A stretch of 11,460 nt of DNA from Pseudomonadales bacterium. Its GTDB lineage: Bacteria > Pseudomonadota > Gammaproteobacteria > Pseudomonadales > UBA3067. Location of the stretch: NCBI GenBank assembly GCA_016763235.1, contig JAESUE010000259.1, positions 1 through 11,460 of the forward strand, read 5' to 3'. The notes under the pieces are model-generated. The model did no database searches. It saw only the letters and a list, made by a program, of their open reading frames with translations, and was not told where the DNA came from. Each line of letters starts with the position of its first letter. Within the stretch, counting starts at the first letter, position 1. This document shows, in pieces, positions 1 through 6,039 of the stretch. The position numbers and the translations under genes are program-made.

Positions 1-183
1 CTAATAAGTAGTTACGTTTAATGTTTTCTCGCGGATAATTATCTTTTAATAAATCGCAACGTTTACCATCAAACGAAACAAAGGCGAACCGGTTCCCCAG
101 CTCGCCAATATGAAATAAAAACAGGTAACTACTCAGCGAATTCTGTAACTGTTCAGATTGAAGGTCACCCTCTTCACCTCTAG
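1..183 (-). pseudogene. Open frame without start, possible gene remnant, runs off window
   Basis: On the minus strand a frame stays open for about 60 codons from a TGA near 185 down to the left edge of the window. Its translation includes FHIGELGNRF and the later stretch FVSFDGKRCDLLKDNYP, with a mix of charged and hydrophobic residues that looks protein-like. There is no ATG, GTG or TTG in frame between the stop and the window edge, so it cannot be an ordinary gene 5' end. It could be a frameshifted or decayed gene that once followed the zinc ribbon gene, or chance. A plus-strand frame is also open over 22-180, which weakens the case. I do not recognise the sequence. Confidence 0.2.
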
Positions 184-237
184 CTCAGTGTGTTAGGGAA
201 AGACAGGGGTTATAGTTAATTTAGTCGCTGCTAGAGG
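177..237. repeat. 8-bp inverted repeat around the fmdB-like stop codon
   Basis: CCTCTAGC at 177-184 is exactly complementary to GCTAGAGG at 230-237, with 45 bases between. The right arm lies in the serine-rich end of the zinc ribbon gene and the left arm downstream of its stop. As RNA it could make a long-loop hairpin at the 3' end of that message. There is no uridine run, so it is not a standard terminator, and an 8-bp match at this distance can occur by chance. Confidence 0.2.
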
Positions 238-466
238 AGTTGCCGCTAGGGGCGCTATCACTTTTAGCAATATTTTTCTTATTGCCACTTTTAAAGTCTG
301 TCTCGTACCAGCCCCCACCCTTCAAACGAAAACCAGCTGCCGACACTTTCTTTATCAGCTCTGGCTTACTGCATGCAGGACAATCCAACAGTGGAGCATC
401 GTTGATTTTCTGCAGCTTATCCATGTTATGCCCGCAACTACGACATTCATACTCATAAATAGGCAT
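221..466 (-). CDS. FmdB-type zinc ribbon protein, 81 aa
   Basis: This small cytoplasmic protein begins MPIYEYEC, the usual opening of the FmdB/CxxC_CxxC_SSSS regulatory family. Two CxxC pairs (Cys8/Cys11 and Cys29/Cys32) should bind one zinc ion as a ribbon. The conserved GFRLKGGGWYETD block follows at about residues 45-57, and the protein ends in a low-complexity Ser/Asn/Lys tail typical of the family. The family name comes from a putative regulator of formamidase/amidase genes, but its true role is not established. In many proteobacteria this gene lies just upstream of aspS; here the sequence to its left does not look like the start of AspS. The start is supported by a GGTGAGG ribosome site 7 bases upstream and by the standard N-terminus. 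It is transcribed from its own promoter. Confidence 0.9.
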   Translation of the reverse strand: MPIYEYECRSCGHNMDKLQKINDAPLLDCPACSKPELIKKVSAAGFRLKGGGWYETDFKSGNKKNIAKSDSAPSGNSSSSD

Positions 467-532
467 AGTTTAACCCTCACCTTTTAATACCGCACCGATC
501 AATGTGCATGTAATACAATCAAAAAGGCTGCA

Positions 533-562
533 ATTATACCCTCGATTCACCTTTAGCGTCAT
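533..562 (-). promoter_or_regulatory. Sigma70-type promoter for the zinc ribbon gene
   Basis: Read on the minus strand, ATGACG (557-562, 4 of 6 to TTGACA) is followed after 18 bases by a perfect TATAAT (533-538). Transcription would start near 526 and give a leader of about 60 bases before the ATG at 466. The perfect -10 makes this the clearest promoter in the window. No operator-like symmetry is evident. Confidence 0.6.
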
Positions 563-618
563 CCCTTCTTGCAGGGAAGGTTGAAACGGAAGAAAACAGC
601 ACTCAAAGACGAGGAAGT

Positions 619-714
619 ATGAAGAAAATATTGGGCTTGCGTGTTTTTTCGAGACAATCGAGCGGTTTTAGACTTCTATCATCGCATTTCCCGGAAAAAA
701 CTACTAAAAAGTGA
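619..714 (+). CDS. Possible small basic peptide, 31 aa
   Basis: An ATG at 619, with GAGGAAG at 611-617 only one base away (GAGG core four bases away), opens a frame ending in TGA at 712-714. The peptide begins MKKILGLRVFSR and ends in EKTTKK. It is basic and has no recognisable domain or membrane segment. It lies upstream of the HU-like promoter, so it would need its own transcript, and no promoter for it was found. The only support is the purine-rich site before the ATG, so chance is the more likely explanation. Confidence 0.12.
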   Translation: MKKILGLRVFSRQSSGFRLLSSHFPEKTTKK

Positions 715-723
715 GTTTCTAAC

Positions 724-752
724 TTGCCCGAAACAGTGAAAGCACCTATAAA
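724..752 (+). promoter_or_regulatory. Sigma70-type promoter for the HU-like gene
   Basis: TTGCCC (724-729, 4 of 6) and TATAAA (747-752, 5 of 6) are separated by the optimal 17 bases. The start point would be near 759, leaving a leader of about 130 bases before the ATG at 890, which is long for a single small gene. Confidence 0.5.
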
Positions 753-889
753 TAGAGCATTATTACGTCACAACTACTTAACTGGGAAAGACAAACAATA
801 CAAACCTTGAGAGGTAACGCTTACAATCACCCCACAAAACCAACGCAAACAACCCAAGCATTCGCTTAATAACACAGGAATTCTCACCT

Positions 890-1252
890 ATGGTCGTAGC
901 AAAAAAAACCGCAGCAACAGCACCTGTTCGTAAGATCACTGCATTAAAGGATGCAATGACAAAGACACAAATTGTCAATGAAATTGCTGAAAACACAGGG
1001 CTTACTAAAAAAGACATCAATAACGTGTTTGATGAATTAGGCATCGTTATGGAGCGTCATATCAAAAAGCGTGCCGTTGGTTACTTCACCTTTCCAGGGC
1101 TTTTTAAAGTGCTTGTAGTGCGTAAACCAGCCACCAAAGCACGCAAAGGCATCAACCCTTTTACTGGTGAAGAAGCCATGTTTAAAGCCAAGCCTGCGCG
1201 CAACATGGTAAAGGTTCGACCACTGAAAAAACTAAAAGACATGGTTCTTTAG
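890..1252 (+). CDS. HU/IHF-family DNA-binding protein with basic N-terminal extension, 120 aa
   Basis: This is a nucleoid-associated protein of the HU/IHF fold, expected to act as a dimer that bends DNA. The helical body starts at about residue 23 (MTKTQIVNEIAENTGLTKKD), matching the usual HU N-terminus, and continues through VFDELGIVMERHIKK. The beta-arm region follows at about 75-108; its tip carries INPFTGEE (88-95), in place of the RNP-turn with intercalating proline of classical HU. It ends in KKLKDMVL. About 22 residues rich in Lys and Ala precede the body, a tail seen in a gammaproteobacterial subgroup of HU-like proteins distinct from HupA/HupB. The start at 890 has AGGAA nine bases upstream; a start at Met23 (956) would remove the tail and has no better ribosome site. 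It is probably monocistronic, with its own promoter and a hairpin after its stop. Which HU paralogue this is cannot be settled here. Confidence 0.88.
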   Translation: MVVAKKTAATAPVRKITALKDAMTKTQIVNEIAENTGLTKKDINNVFDELGIVMERHIKKRAVGYFTFPGLFKVLVVRKPATKARKGINPFTGEEAMFKAKPARNMVKVRPLKKLKDMVL

Positions 1253-1262
1253 TCGCCATTCA

Positions 1263-1286
1263 GGGAAGCTTGTTTACGAGCTTCCC
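1263..1286 (+). terminator. Hairpin after the HU-like gene
   Basis: GGGAAGCT at 1263-1270 pairs perfectly with AGCTTCCC at 1279-1286 around an eight-base loop, 10 bases after the HU-like stop codon. The position fits a 3'-end hairpin. There is no immediate T-run; the first one (TTTT) comes about 20 bases later, so termination may be partial or the stem may only protect the message end. Confidence 0.45.
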
Positions 1287-1388
1287 GTCCAACAACTCCC
1301 TCCTTTTATTCCGGTTCCACTGGTAACTTCCCCTCAGCTTGATTAACATCCCACCGTATTTCTCTTTATCTCCAACAAGGTTCTTTTT

Positions 1389-3113
1389 ATGCGTGCAAGC
1401 GAATACCTTTTATCTACACACCGGGAAGCACCAGCCGAGGCAGAAACTATCAGCCATCAACTCATGCTGCGCAGTGGAATGATCAGGAAACTGGCCTCAG
1501 GCCTTTATACGTGGCTCCCCACTGGTTTAAGGGTGCTGCAAAAGGTTGAGGCGACCATTCGTGATGAGATGAACCAGGCTGGCGCTCAAGAAGTCATGAT
1601 GCCTGTTGTACAACCCGCTGAGCTTTGGGAAGAGTCTGGCCGCTGGCAGCAGTACGGCCCTGAACTATTACGTATTACAGATCGGCATAAACGTGCATTT
1701 TGTCTTGGCCCGACCCATGAAGAAGTCATTACCGATATGGCGCGCAACCAATTACATAGCTACAAGCAGCTTCCTGCTAATTTTTATCAAATTCAAACTA
1801 AGTTCCGCGATGAAATACGGCCACGCTTCGGGGTAATGCGCTCACGCGAATTCATCATGAAGGATGCTTACTCCTTTCATTTGGGCCGGGCATCTCTGGA
1901 AGAAACCTATCAAAAAATGTACGACACTTATTGTCGCATTTTTGATCGTATCGGCCTGAATTTTCGTGCAGTCATCGCAGATACTGGCAGTATTGGTGGT
2001 TATGCCTCACACGAATTTCATGTGCTTGCAGACTCCGGCGAAGATGATATCGCCTTCAGTGATACCAGTAACTATGCAGCGAATGTTGAGCTAGCAGAAG
2101 CTTTAGCTCCTGCGCAGGGACACAAACCTGCCTCGCAAGCACTGACAGAAGTCGAAACACCCGACCAACACTCTATCGAAGAAGTCAGCGCTTTTCTTAA
2201 CGTTGATAGCAATCAAATAGCCAAAACTCTTATTGTGGAGGGTGCTGAAGAAAGTACACCGCTGGTCGCATTAGTACTACGGGGCGATCACAAGCTAAAC
2301 GAAATCAAAGCTGAAAAGCACGCCCTTGTTGCCAGCCCACTAACATTTGCCAGTGAAGATCAAATCGAGTCGACCCTGAAATGCAAACCCGGCTCTATTG
2401 GCCCAGTTGGTTTAAACATGCCAGTACTCGTGGATCGAGCCGCCGCTGCACTCAGTGATTTTGCCTGCGGAGCAAACAAAGATGGCGTCCACCACCTCGG
2501 TTGCAACTGGGAAAGAGACAGCCAGGCCACTGAAATCATTGATTTGCGAGATATTTGCGACGGTGATCCAAGCCCCGACGGCCAAGGAAACATTACAATT
2601 AAACGCGGCATAGAAGTAGGACATATTTTCCAGCTAGGCTCAAAATACAGCGAAGCCATGCAAGCAAAAGTACTCAATGAAAATGGCAAAAGTACCGTTA
2701 TGGAAATGGGGTGCTATGGCATAGGTGTAACGCGTATCGTGGCGGCTGCAATTGAGCAAAATCATGACGATCGCGGCATTATTTGGCCCCAAAGCATCGC
2801 ACCATTCCAACTTGCACTTGTGGCTATTAACAACCATAAATCACAGCGCGTTCAGTCGTATTGCGAAGAATTATATTCCGCACTAACACAACAAGGTATC
2901 GCTGTATTATTCGATGATCGAAAAGAACGCCCTGGCGTTAAGTTTGCTGATGCAGAACTTATCGGCATTCCTCATAGACTCGTCGTGGGTGATAAGGGGC
3001 TAGACAACGAAATGCTAGAATATGTAAATAGGCGCAGCGGTGAAAACGAAGACATCCCAAGCGGAGATGCCCTCGCAGTTATTTTAGAAAAACTACAGAC
3101 AACTGCTTCTTAG
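1389..3113 (+). CDS. proS: Prolyl-tRNA synthetase, bacterial type with editing domain, 574 aa
   Basis: This class II synthetase charges tRNA-Pro with proline in the cytoplasm, acting as a dimer. The N-terminal catalytic core shows motif 1 around GLYTWLPTGLRVLQK (38-52), the GPTHEE substrate loop (107-112), and motif 2 from FRDEIRPRFGVMRSREF (139-155). An inserted YbaK-like editing domain, which hydrolyses Ala-tRNA-Pro, fills roughly 225-395. In it Lys279 and His369 occur at the same numbers as the editing residues described for E. coli ProRS. Motif 3 is GIGVTRIVAAAIEQ (444-457), and the anticodon-binding domain covers about 470-570, including FDDRKERPGVKFADAELIG. The length is close to the E. 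coli enzyme (about 572), so the gene is complete. The ATG has AAGG eight bases upstream. No clear promoter was seen in the 136 bases after the HU-like gene. Confidence 0.98.
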   Translation: MRASEYLLSTHREAPAEAETISHQLMLRSGMIRKLASGLYTWLPTGLRVLQKVEATIRDEMNQAGAQEVMMPVVQPAELWEESGRWQQYGPELLRITDRHKRAFCLGPTHEEVITDMARNQLHSYKQLPANFYQIQTKFRDEIRPRFGVMRSREFIMKDAYSFHLGRASLEETYQKMYDTYCRIFDRIGLNFRAVIADTGSIGGYASHEFHVLADSGEDDIAFSDTSNYAANVELAEALAPAQGHKPASQALTEVETPDQHSIEEVSAFLNVDSNQIAKTLIVEGAEESTPLVALVLRGDHKLNEIKAEKHALVASPLTFASEDQIESTLKCKPGSIGPVGLNMPVLVDRAAAALSDFACGANKDGVHHLGCNWERDSQATEIIDLRDICDGDPSPDGQGNITIKRGIEVGHIFQLGSKYSEAMQAKVLNENGKSTVMEMGCYGIGVTRIVAAAIEQNHDDRGIIWPQSIAPFQLALVAINNHKSQRVQSYCEELYSALTQQGIAVLFDDRKERPGVKFADAELIGIPHRLVVGDKGLDNEMLEYVNRRSGENEDIPSGDALAVILEKLQTTAS

Positions 3114-3122
3114 GGCCACAAA

Positions 3123-3152
3123 GGTGCCCAGTTCATTTACCCACTGGGCATC
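3123..3152 (+). terminator. Hairpin between proS and the transglycosylase gene
   Basis: TGCCCAG (3125-3131) and CTGGGCA (3144-3150) form a perfect 7-bp stem with a 12-base loop. One G-T pair and one further G-C pair can extend it. It starts about 10 bases after the proS stop, as a terminator stem would, but no T-run follows. The next gene starts 12 bases after the stem, so it may instead be an attenuating or processing hairpin in a proS-transglycosylase transcript. Confidence 0.4.
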
Positions 3153-3162
3153 CACTTAAATC

Positions 3163-3774
3163 ATGCGGACAACTAAACGAAAAACACCCCGCGCAAAGCC
3201 ACATCCGCTGCTTGCCGCCATTCTAATGACGTTATCCCTTGCCTTGTCGGCGCACTGCCAAAGCGCCACGACAGAACACCTACCGGAAAAAGATCTGCAG
3301 CATCTAAGAGAGGCGATCCACAAAAGCCAAAGCTTTAAAGACCGCTATGCTGCAGAAGTGTGGTTAGTAGGAATGAATAAGCGCTTGGAACGCTTTATTA
3401 AAGATGGTGAAACACGGGTAAAAATCCTCAGCCTTCTTCATTCCTATGCAAGCGATTCTAATCTTTCGCCACAACTAGTGCTTTCAGTCATTGAGGTGGA
3501 AAGTCACTTTAATCATTTTGCACTGTCTCACGCGGGTGCTCAGGGTCTTATGCAAGTCATGCCCTTTTGGAAAAAGCATATCGGCAGTAGCGACGACAAC
3601 TTAATGGATATCGAGACAAATTTGCGCTATGGCTGCAATATTTTAAGTCATTACCTGAAGTTAGAAAAAGGCGATTTGATAAAGGCGCTGGCTAGATATA
3701 ACGGCAGCAGGGGAAAAACTTGGTATCCAGAAAAAGTACTCTTAGCTTGGGAAAAAAACTGGTTTGTGAATTAA
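3163..3774 (+). CDS. Exported lytic transglycosylase, SLT (family 1) domain, 203 aa
   Basis: This enzyme is expected to cleave peptidoglycan glycan strands non-hydrolytically in the periplasm, leaving 1,6-anhydro ends. The N-terminus is basic (RTTKRKTPRAK), followed by a hydrophobic run at about 16-30 (LLAAILMTLSLALSA) and HCQSA, a signal sequence. Cys32 resembles a lipobox end but the residue before it is His, so lipidation is doubtful. A helical linker leads to the SLT domain at about 100-195: catalytic Glu113 in IEVESHFN, AGAQGLMQVMP (124-134), NLRYGCNILSHYL (153-165) and ARYNGS (177-182). It is shorter than Slt70 and similar in size to small EmtA-like enzymes. It follows proS by 49 bases with no good ribosome site, so expression may be low. 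Its stop overlaps the stop of the opposing cyclase gene by four bases. Confidence 0.9.
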   Translation: MRTTKRKTPRAKPHPLLAAILMTLSLALSAHCQSATTEHLPEKDLQHLREAIHKSQSFKDRYAAEVWLVGMNKRLERFIKDGETRVKILSLLHSYASDSNLSPQLVLSVIEVESHFNHFALSHAGAQGLMQVMPFWKKHIGSSDDNLMDIETNLRYGCNILSHYLKLEKGDLIKALARYNGSRGKTWYPEKVLLAWEKNWFVN

Positions 3775-4724
3775 TCAGGTAGCGGGAAGGAATTAAACTG
3801 ATTTCTGCCATGTTCTTTTGAGTAATACAATGCTTCGTCCGCATTAGAAATAAGATCCTCATACCTTGCATGAGAATCGTTAAACTCTACAACACCCCCG
3901 CTAATAGCAAAGGGAATATCAACACCTTCGAAAATAACTTTCGTTTCTTCAACTAATTTACGTAGCTTTTCACCTACAATTACGGCCCCTTTGATATCGG
4001 TATTTGGCAATATAATACCAAACTCCTCGCCGCCGTAACGACCAGCAACATCGCTTTCTCGCAATATCTCTTTAACATTCGAAGAGACTGTTCGTAATAT
4101 CTCATCGCCAGCGAGATGGCCATGGGTATCATTAATATTCTTGAATTTATCCAAGTCAAACATGATGAGTGAAACTGTTTCATCGTAACGTTTGGCACGA
4201 CTATATTCTTCGGACAACCTCTCTTCCCAGTGACGCCTATTTGCTAGCTGAGTAAGGCCATCGATACGACTGAGTTTTTCAAGCTCTTCATTTGCGCGTT
4301 TTAATTCCGTTTGATAATAACCGACATCGGTTACATCATGAAGCGCAATGCAGACTTTTTCTACTTCGCCGCTTTCCCCTCTAACAGGCATCAAGACTAA
4401 ATCTTGATACATAAATTCAACACCACCTGTAATGGGTCGATTATGGGGAAACTCAAACAAATAAGGCCTTTGCTCCCACGAAACAAAAGAAAAACCCTTA
4501 ATCATAAAAACGCTTTGTATTTTTTTCTCTAACCATCTTCGAGGCAGAAAGCCAAAGGTATCAAAAATATTTTTACCTAGTATCTCATCACCCGTTACGC
4601 GACTGTTTATTTCCATAAATCGATTCCATAAAACCACATTCATTTCTGAATCGACAATAAATAAACCGACATTAACACGGTCAACAATAAATTCTAGCAA
4701 CTCATGGGAATCTAGCTCGCTCAT
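3771..4724 (-). CDS. PAS-GGDEF diguanylate cyclase, 317 aa
   Basis: This protein should make c-di-GMP from two GTP. No membrane segment is visible, so it is cytoplasmic. A PAS domain (about 8-135) begins LEFIVDRVNVGLFIVDSEMN and ends with ALHDVTDVGYYQ, the usual C-terminal PAC-like strand. A short coiled helix (ELKRANEELEKLSRIDGLTQL, about 140-160) links it to the GGDEF domain (about 152-312). The signature is GGEEF (231-235), an active variant. FDLDKFKNIND (189-199) supplies the metal-binding Asp190, and RESD (222-225), five residues before GGEEF, is an intact RxxD inhibitory site. The cyclase therefore looks competent and product-inhibited. The PAS ligand cannot be inferred. It lies 94 bases after the CheC-like gene on the same strand with a hairpin between, so it may be partly independent. 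Its ribosome site is weak. Confidence 0.92.
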   Translation of the reverse strand: MSELDSHELLEFIVDRVNVGLFIVDSEMNVVLWNRFMEINSRVTGDEILGKNIFDTFGFLPRRWLEKKIQSVFMIKGFSFVSWEQRPYLFEFPHNRPITGGVEFMYQDLVLMPVRGESGEVEKVCIALHDVTDVGYYQTELKRANEELEKLSRIDGLTQLANRRHWEERLSEEYSRAKRYDETVSLIMFDLDKFKNINDTHGHLAGDEILRTVSSNVKEILRESDVAGRYGGEEFGIILPNTDIKGAVIVGEKLRKLVEETKVIFEGVDIPFAISGGVVEFNDSHARYEDLISNADEALYYSKEHGRNQFNSFPLPD

Positions 4725-4791
4725 AAGTATGAAGGGGTATCCAATAAGAATAGAAGGAGATTAAGGAAAAAATAAATCCTACGCAAACCAT

Positions 4792-4815
4792 ACCTCTCTT
4801 ATAAAGAAGAGAGGT
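4792..4815 (-). terminator. Hairpin after the CheC-like gene
   Basis: ACCTCTCTT (4792-4800) and AAGAGAGGT (4807-4815) form a perfect 9-bp stem with a six-base loop, 3 bases downstream of the CheC-like stop read on the minus strand. No T-run follows directly; ATGGTTTGCG comes next and a T-rich stretch lies further on. It may reduce read-through into the cyclase gene or stabilise the upstream message. Confidence 0.4.
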
Positions 4816-4818
4816 GGA

Positions 4819-5451
4819 TTAAAAGTCTTCCAGTAAATAGTCTAGTGTGTTTTTAACAGCCTCGATGGCTTCACCGGGCATCATAAGTAAAAGCGTGCAA
4901 TTGAAAGACCGCTGTTCAAGGGTATATTTTATTTCCACAAACAGAGCGCGTGACCAACTCAGATCCTTTACCTGAACAACCTGATCAACAGCAATTTTCT
5001 TACCAATAATAGAGGGCGCAGAAAAACCAAGCTCTACTTCCATTTGTTCCGCCAAGCCAGTCATACATGCACTACTCAATACATTACTGACTTCGAGCAA
5101 AAGCTCTGTTTCGTCATGCTCGTTTAACCCTTCTTCGTAAGCCAGCAAATCAGCAAGTTCGTGAAAGCTATCATCACCGAAAACCACTATCGCTTCACCG
5201 CGTATCTGCGCATTTCCTTTTACGGTAAAAAAACCTTGTCGTACGGCGGAAATAGAATCAGCACCATCCATCATTTTCGATAACTCGGGAATAAACTCAG
5301 AGCTGTCTACTAACCGAATTTTGGGCACCGATAAATGTATAAATGTTTCGAGGTATCTGGCCAGACTATCTCCAGCCTGCCCCATCGCGACGTTTACAAT
5401 TTCCTGCAAACAGTCCCGCTGGTCTTCACTTAATGCTTGAGCTGAAGTCAT
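4819..5451 (-). CDS. CheC-type CheY-P phosphatase homologue with two active sites, 210 aa
   Basis: The CheC/CheX/FliY family removes phosphate from CheY-like receivers. Its signature [DS]xxxExxNx22P appears twice. The first copy is exact: Asp13, Glu17, Asn20 and Pro43 with 22 residues between Asn and Pro. The second has Glu116 in the D/S place, then Glu120, Asn123 and Pro146, again with exactly 22 between. Two sites and 210 residues match CheC (about 209 in Bacillus) rather than the one-site CheX. No CheD or flagellar gene is nearby, and no membrane segment is seen. The start codon overlaps the receiver gene's stop as ATGA, implying translational coupling and a near 1:1 ratio, so the natural substrate is probably the receiver encoded just upstream. 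That partnership is inference; the family call and catalytic pairs are read from the sequence. Confidence 0.87.
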   Translation of the reverse strand: MTSAQALSEDQRDCLQEIVNVAMGQAGDSLARYLETFIHLSVPKIRLVDSSEFIPELSKMMDGADSISAVRQGFFTVKGNAQIRGEAIVVFGDDSFHELADLLAYEEGLNEHDETELLLEVSNVLSSACMTGLAEQMEVELGFSAPSIIGKKIAVDQVVQVKDLSWSRALFVEIKYTLEQRSFNCTLLLMMPGEAIEAVKNTLDYLLEDF

Positions 5452-5813
5452 AATAGTCCGTATGCTGTAAGCACCCCTTGCAATTTTTCAGGATTGACAG
5501 GCTTCTTAATAAAGTCCAAGGCCCCAAGCTCCATCACCCGCTCTCTTGCCTCTGGCTGTATATCGGCACTAATTACAATGACAATGGTTTTATGTCCTTC
5601 CTCTTTAACCGCCTTAAGAACTTCATAACCGTCCATCTCAGGCATTGTCAAATCAAGAAAAACCATCTCACCTTTACCACCACGTATCGCATCGATACCC
5701 TCAAGCCCATTGGTGGCAAAGGTAACATCCACTTCCCATCCTTCAGGTAGTGAGCGCTTCACCTGCTTACGTGCCATATTCGAATCATCACAAATTAATA
5801 AAGGGATGCCCAT
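5448..5813 (-). CDS. Stand-alone CheY-like response regulator, 121 aa
   Basis: This is a single receiver domain without an output domain. The phosphorylation site is complete: acidic pair Asp9/Asp10 (LLICDDSNMARKQ), acceptor Asp54 in VFLDLTMPEMDG, Ser82 in VISAD, and Lys104-Pro105 in FIKKP. It should accept phosphate from a histidine kinase, but none is encoded in the window, so the kinase must lie elsewhere. It is the first gene of a minus-strand set with the CheC-type phosphatase and the PAS-GGDEF cyclase, and overlaps the phosphatase gene by four bases. Unlike CheY of the flagellar switch, no chemotaxis gene is adjacent. The ATG has a GGAAAG-like site somewhat far upstream. Function beyond a phospho-signal carrier cannot be stated. 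Confidence 0.92.
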   Translation of the reverse strand: MGIPLLICDDSNMARKQVKRSLPEGWEVDVTFATNGLEGIDAIRGGKGEMVFLDLTMPEMDGYEVLKAVKEEGHKTIVIVISADIQPEARERVMELGALDFIKKPVNPEKLQGVLTAYGLL

Positions 5814-5859
5814 AATTCTACTTGCTTTCCATTTCTGAGTATTTTCGTTCGTCCTAAAG

Positions 5860-5889
5860 AGTATAGACAGACATGGAAAAAGTTGTCCA
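5860..5889 (-). promoter_or_regulatory. Sigma70-type promoter for the receiver-CheC-cyclase set
   Basis: On the minus strand TGGACA (5884-5889, 5 of 6) and TATACT (5860-5865, 5 of 6) are spaced by 18 bases. Transcription would begin near 5853, about 40 bases before the receiver start. The sequence upstream (about 5890-5960) is AT-rich, as an UP element would be. No operator is recognised. Confidence 0.5.
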
Positions 5890-6039
5890 AATTAAAACTG
5901 AATTAATATTAAGAATAAAAACATTGCAAATAAAATCAAAGATATAGCGAATAAAGACTGCTTACTCCACCTGTTAGGAAGATGGCTGCCAGCCTATTTT
6001 CAACAAGAAACTGCCTTATACCGAAAGAACAAAGAGAAT

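Larger units (their letters stand above)
467..889. other. Intergenic region between divergent genes
   Basis: These 423 bases separate the minus-strand zinc ribbon gene from the plus-strand HU-like gene. They contain a promoter for each and roughly 130 bases of leader before the HU-like gene. A 31-codon frame (619-714) with a GAGGAAG sequence just before its ATG is the only gene-like element seen. No tRNA, strong hairpin or repeat family is visible. Confidence 0.6.

Noticed and set aside
178..205. D-arm-like TAGCTCAGTGTGTTAG resembling a tRNA
   Set aside because: No T-arm GGTTCRA box and no acceptor stem pairing follow within tRNA distance, so it is not a tRNA.
240..458. 72-codon plus-strand frame
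   Set aside because: It is the complement of the zinc ribbon gene, which has the conserved cysteines and a good ribosome site on the other strand.
565..580. CCTTC/GAAGG pairing near 565-580 as a terminator
   Set aside because: The stem is only 5 bp and no T-run follows; it lies upstream of a promoter rather than after a gene.
778..1044. 88-codon minus-strand hydrophobic frame
   Set aside because: It overlaps the HU-like gene and its promoter leader; the membrane-like look comes from the reverse of Lys/Asn-rich codons.
2360..2837. Several minus-strand frames inside proS
   Set aside because: proS is conserved throughout this stretch (editing domain to motif 3), so these are shadows.
3771..5813. 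Reading the receiver/CheC set as part of a flagellar chemotaxis operon
   Set aside because: No CheA, CheW, CheB, CheR, CheD, receptor or fli gene is present in the window; only the two family memberships suggest it.
5985..6000. GGCTGCCAGCC as a terminator for epmA
   Set aside because: Only 4 bp of stem with a 3-base loop; too weak.
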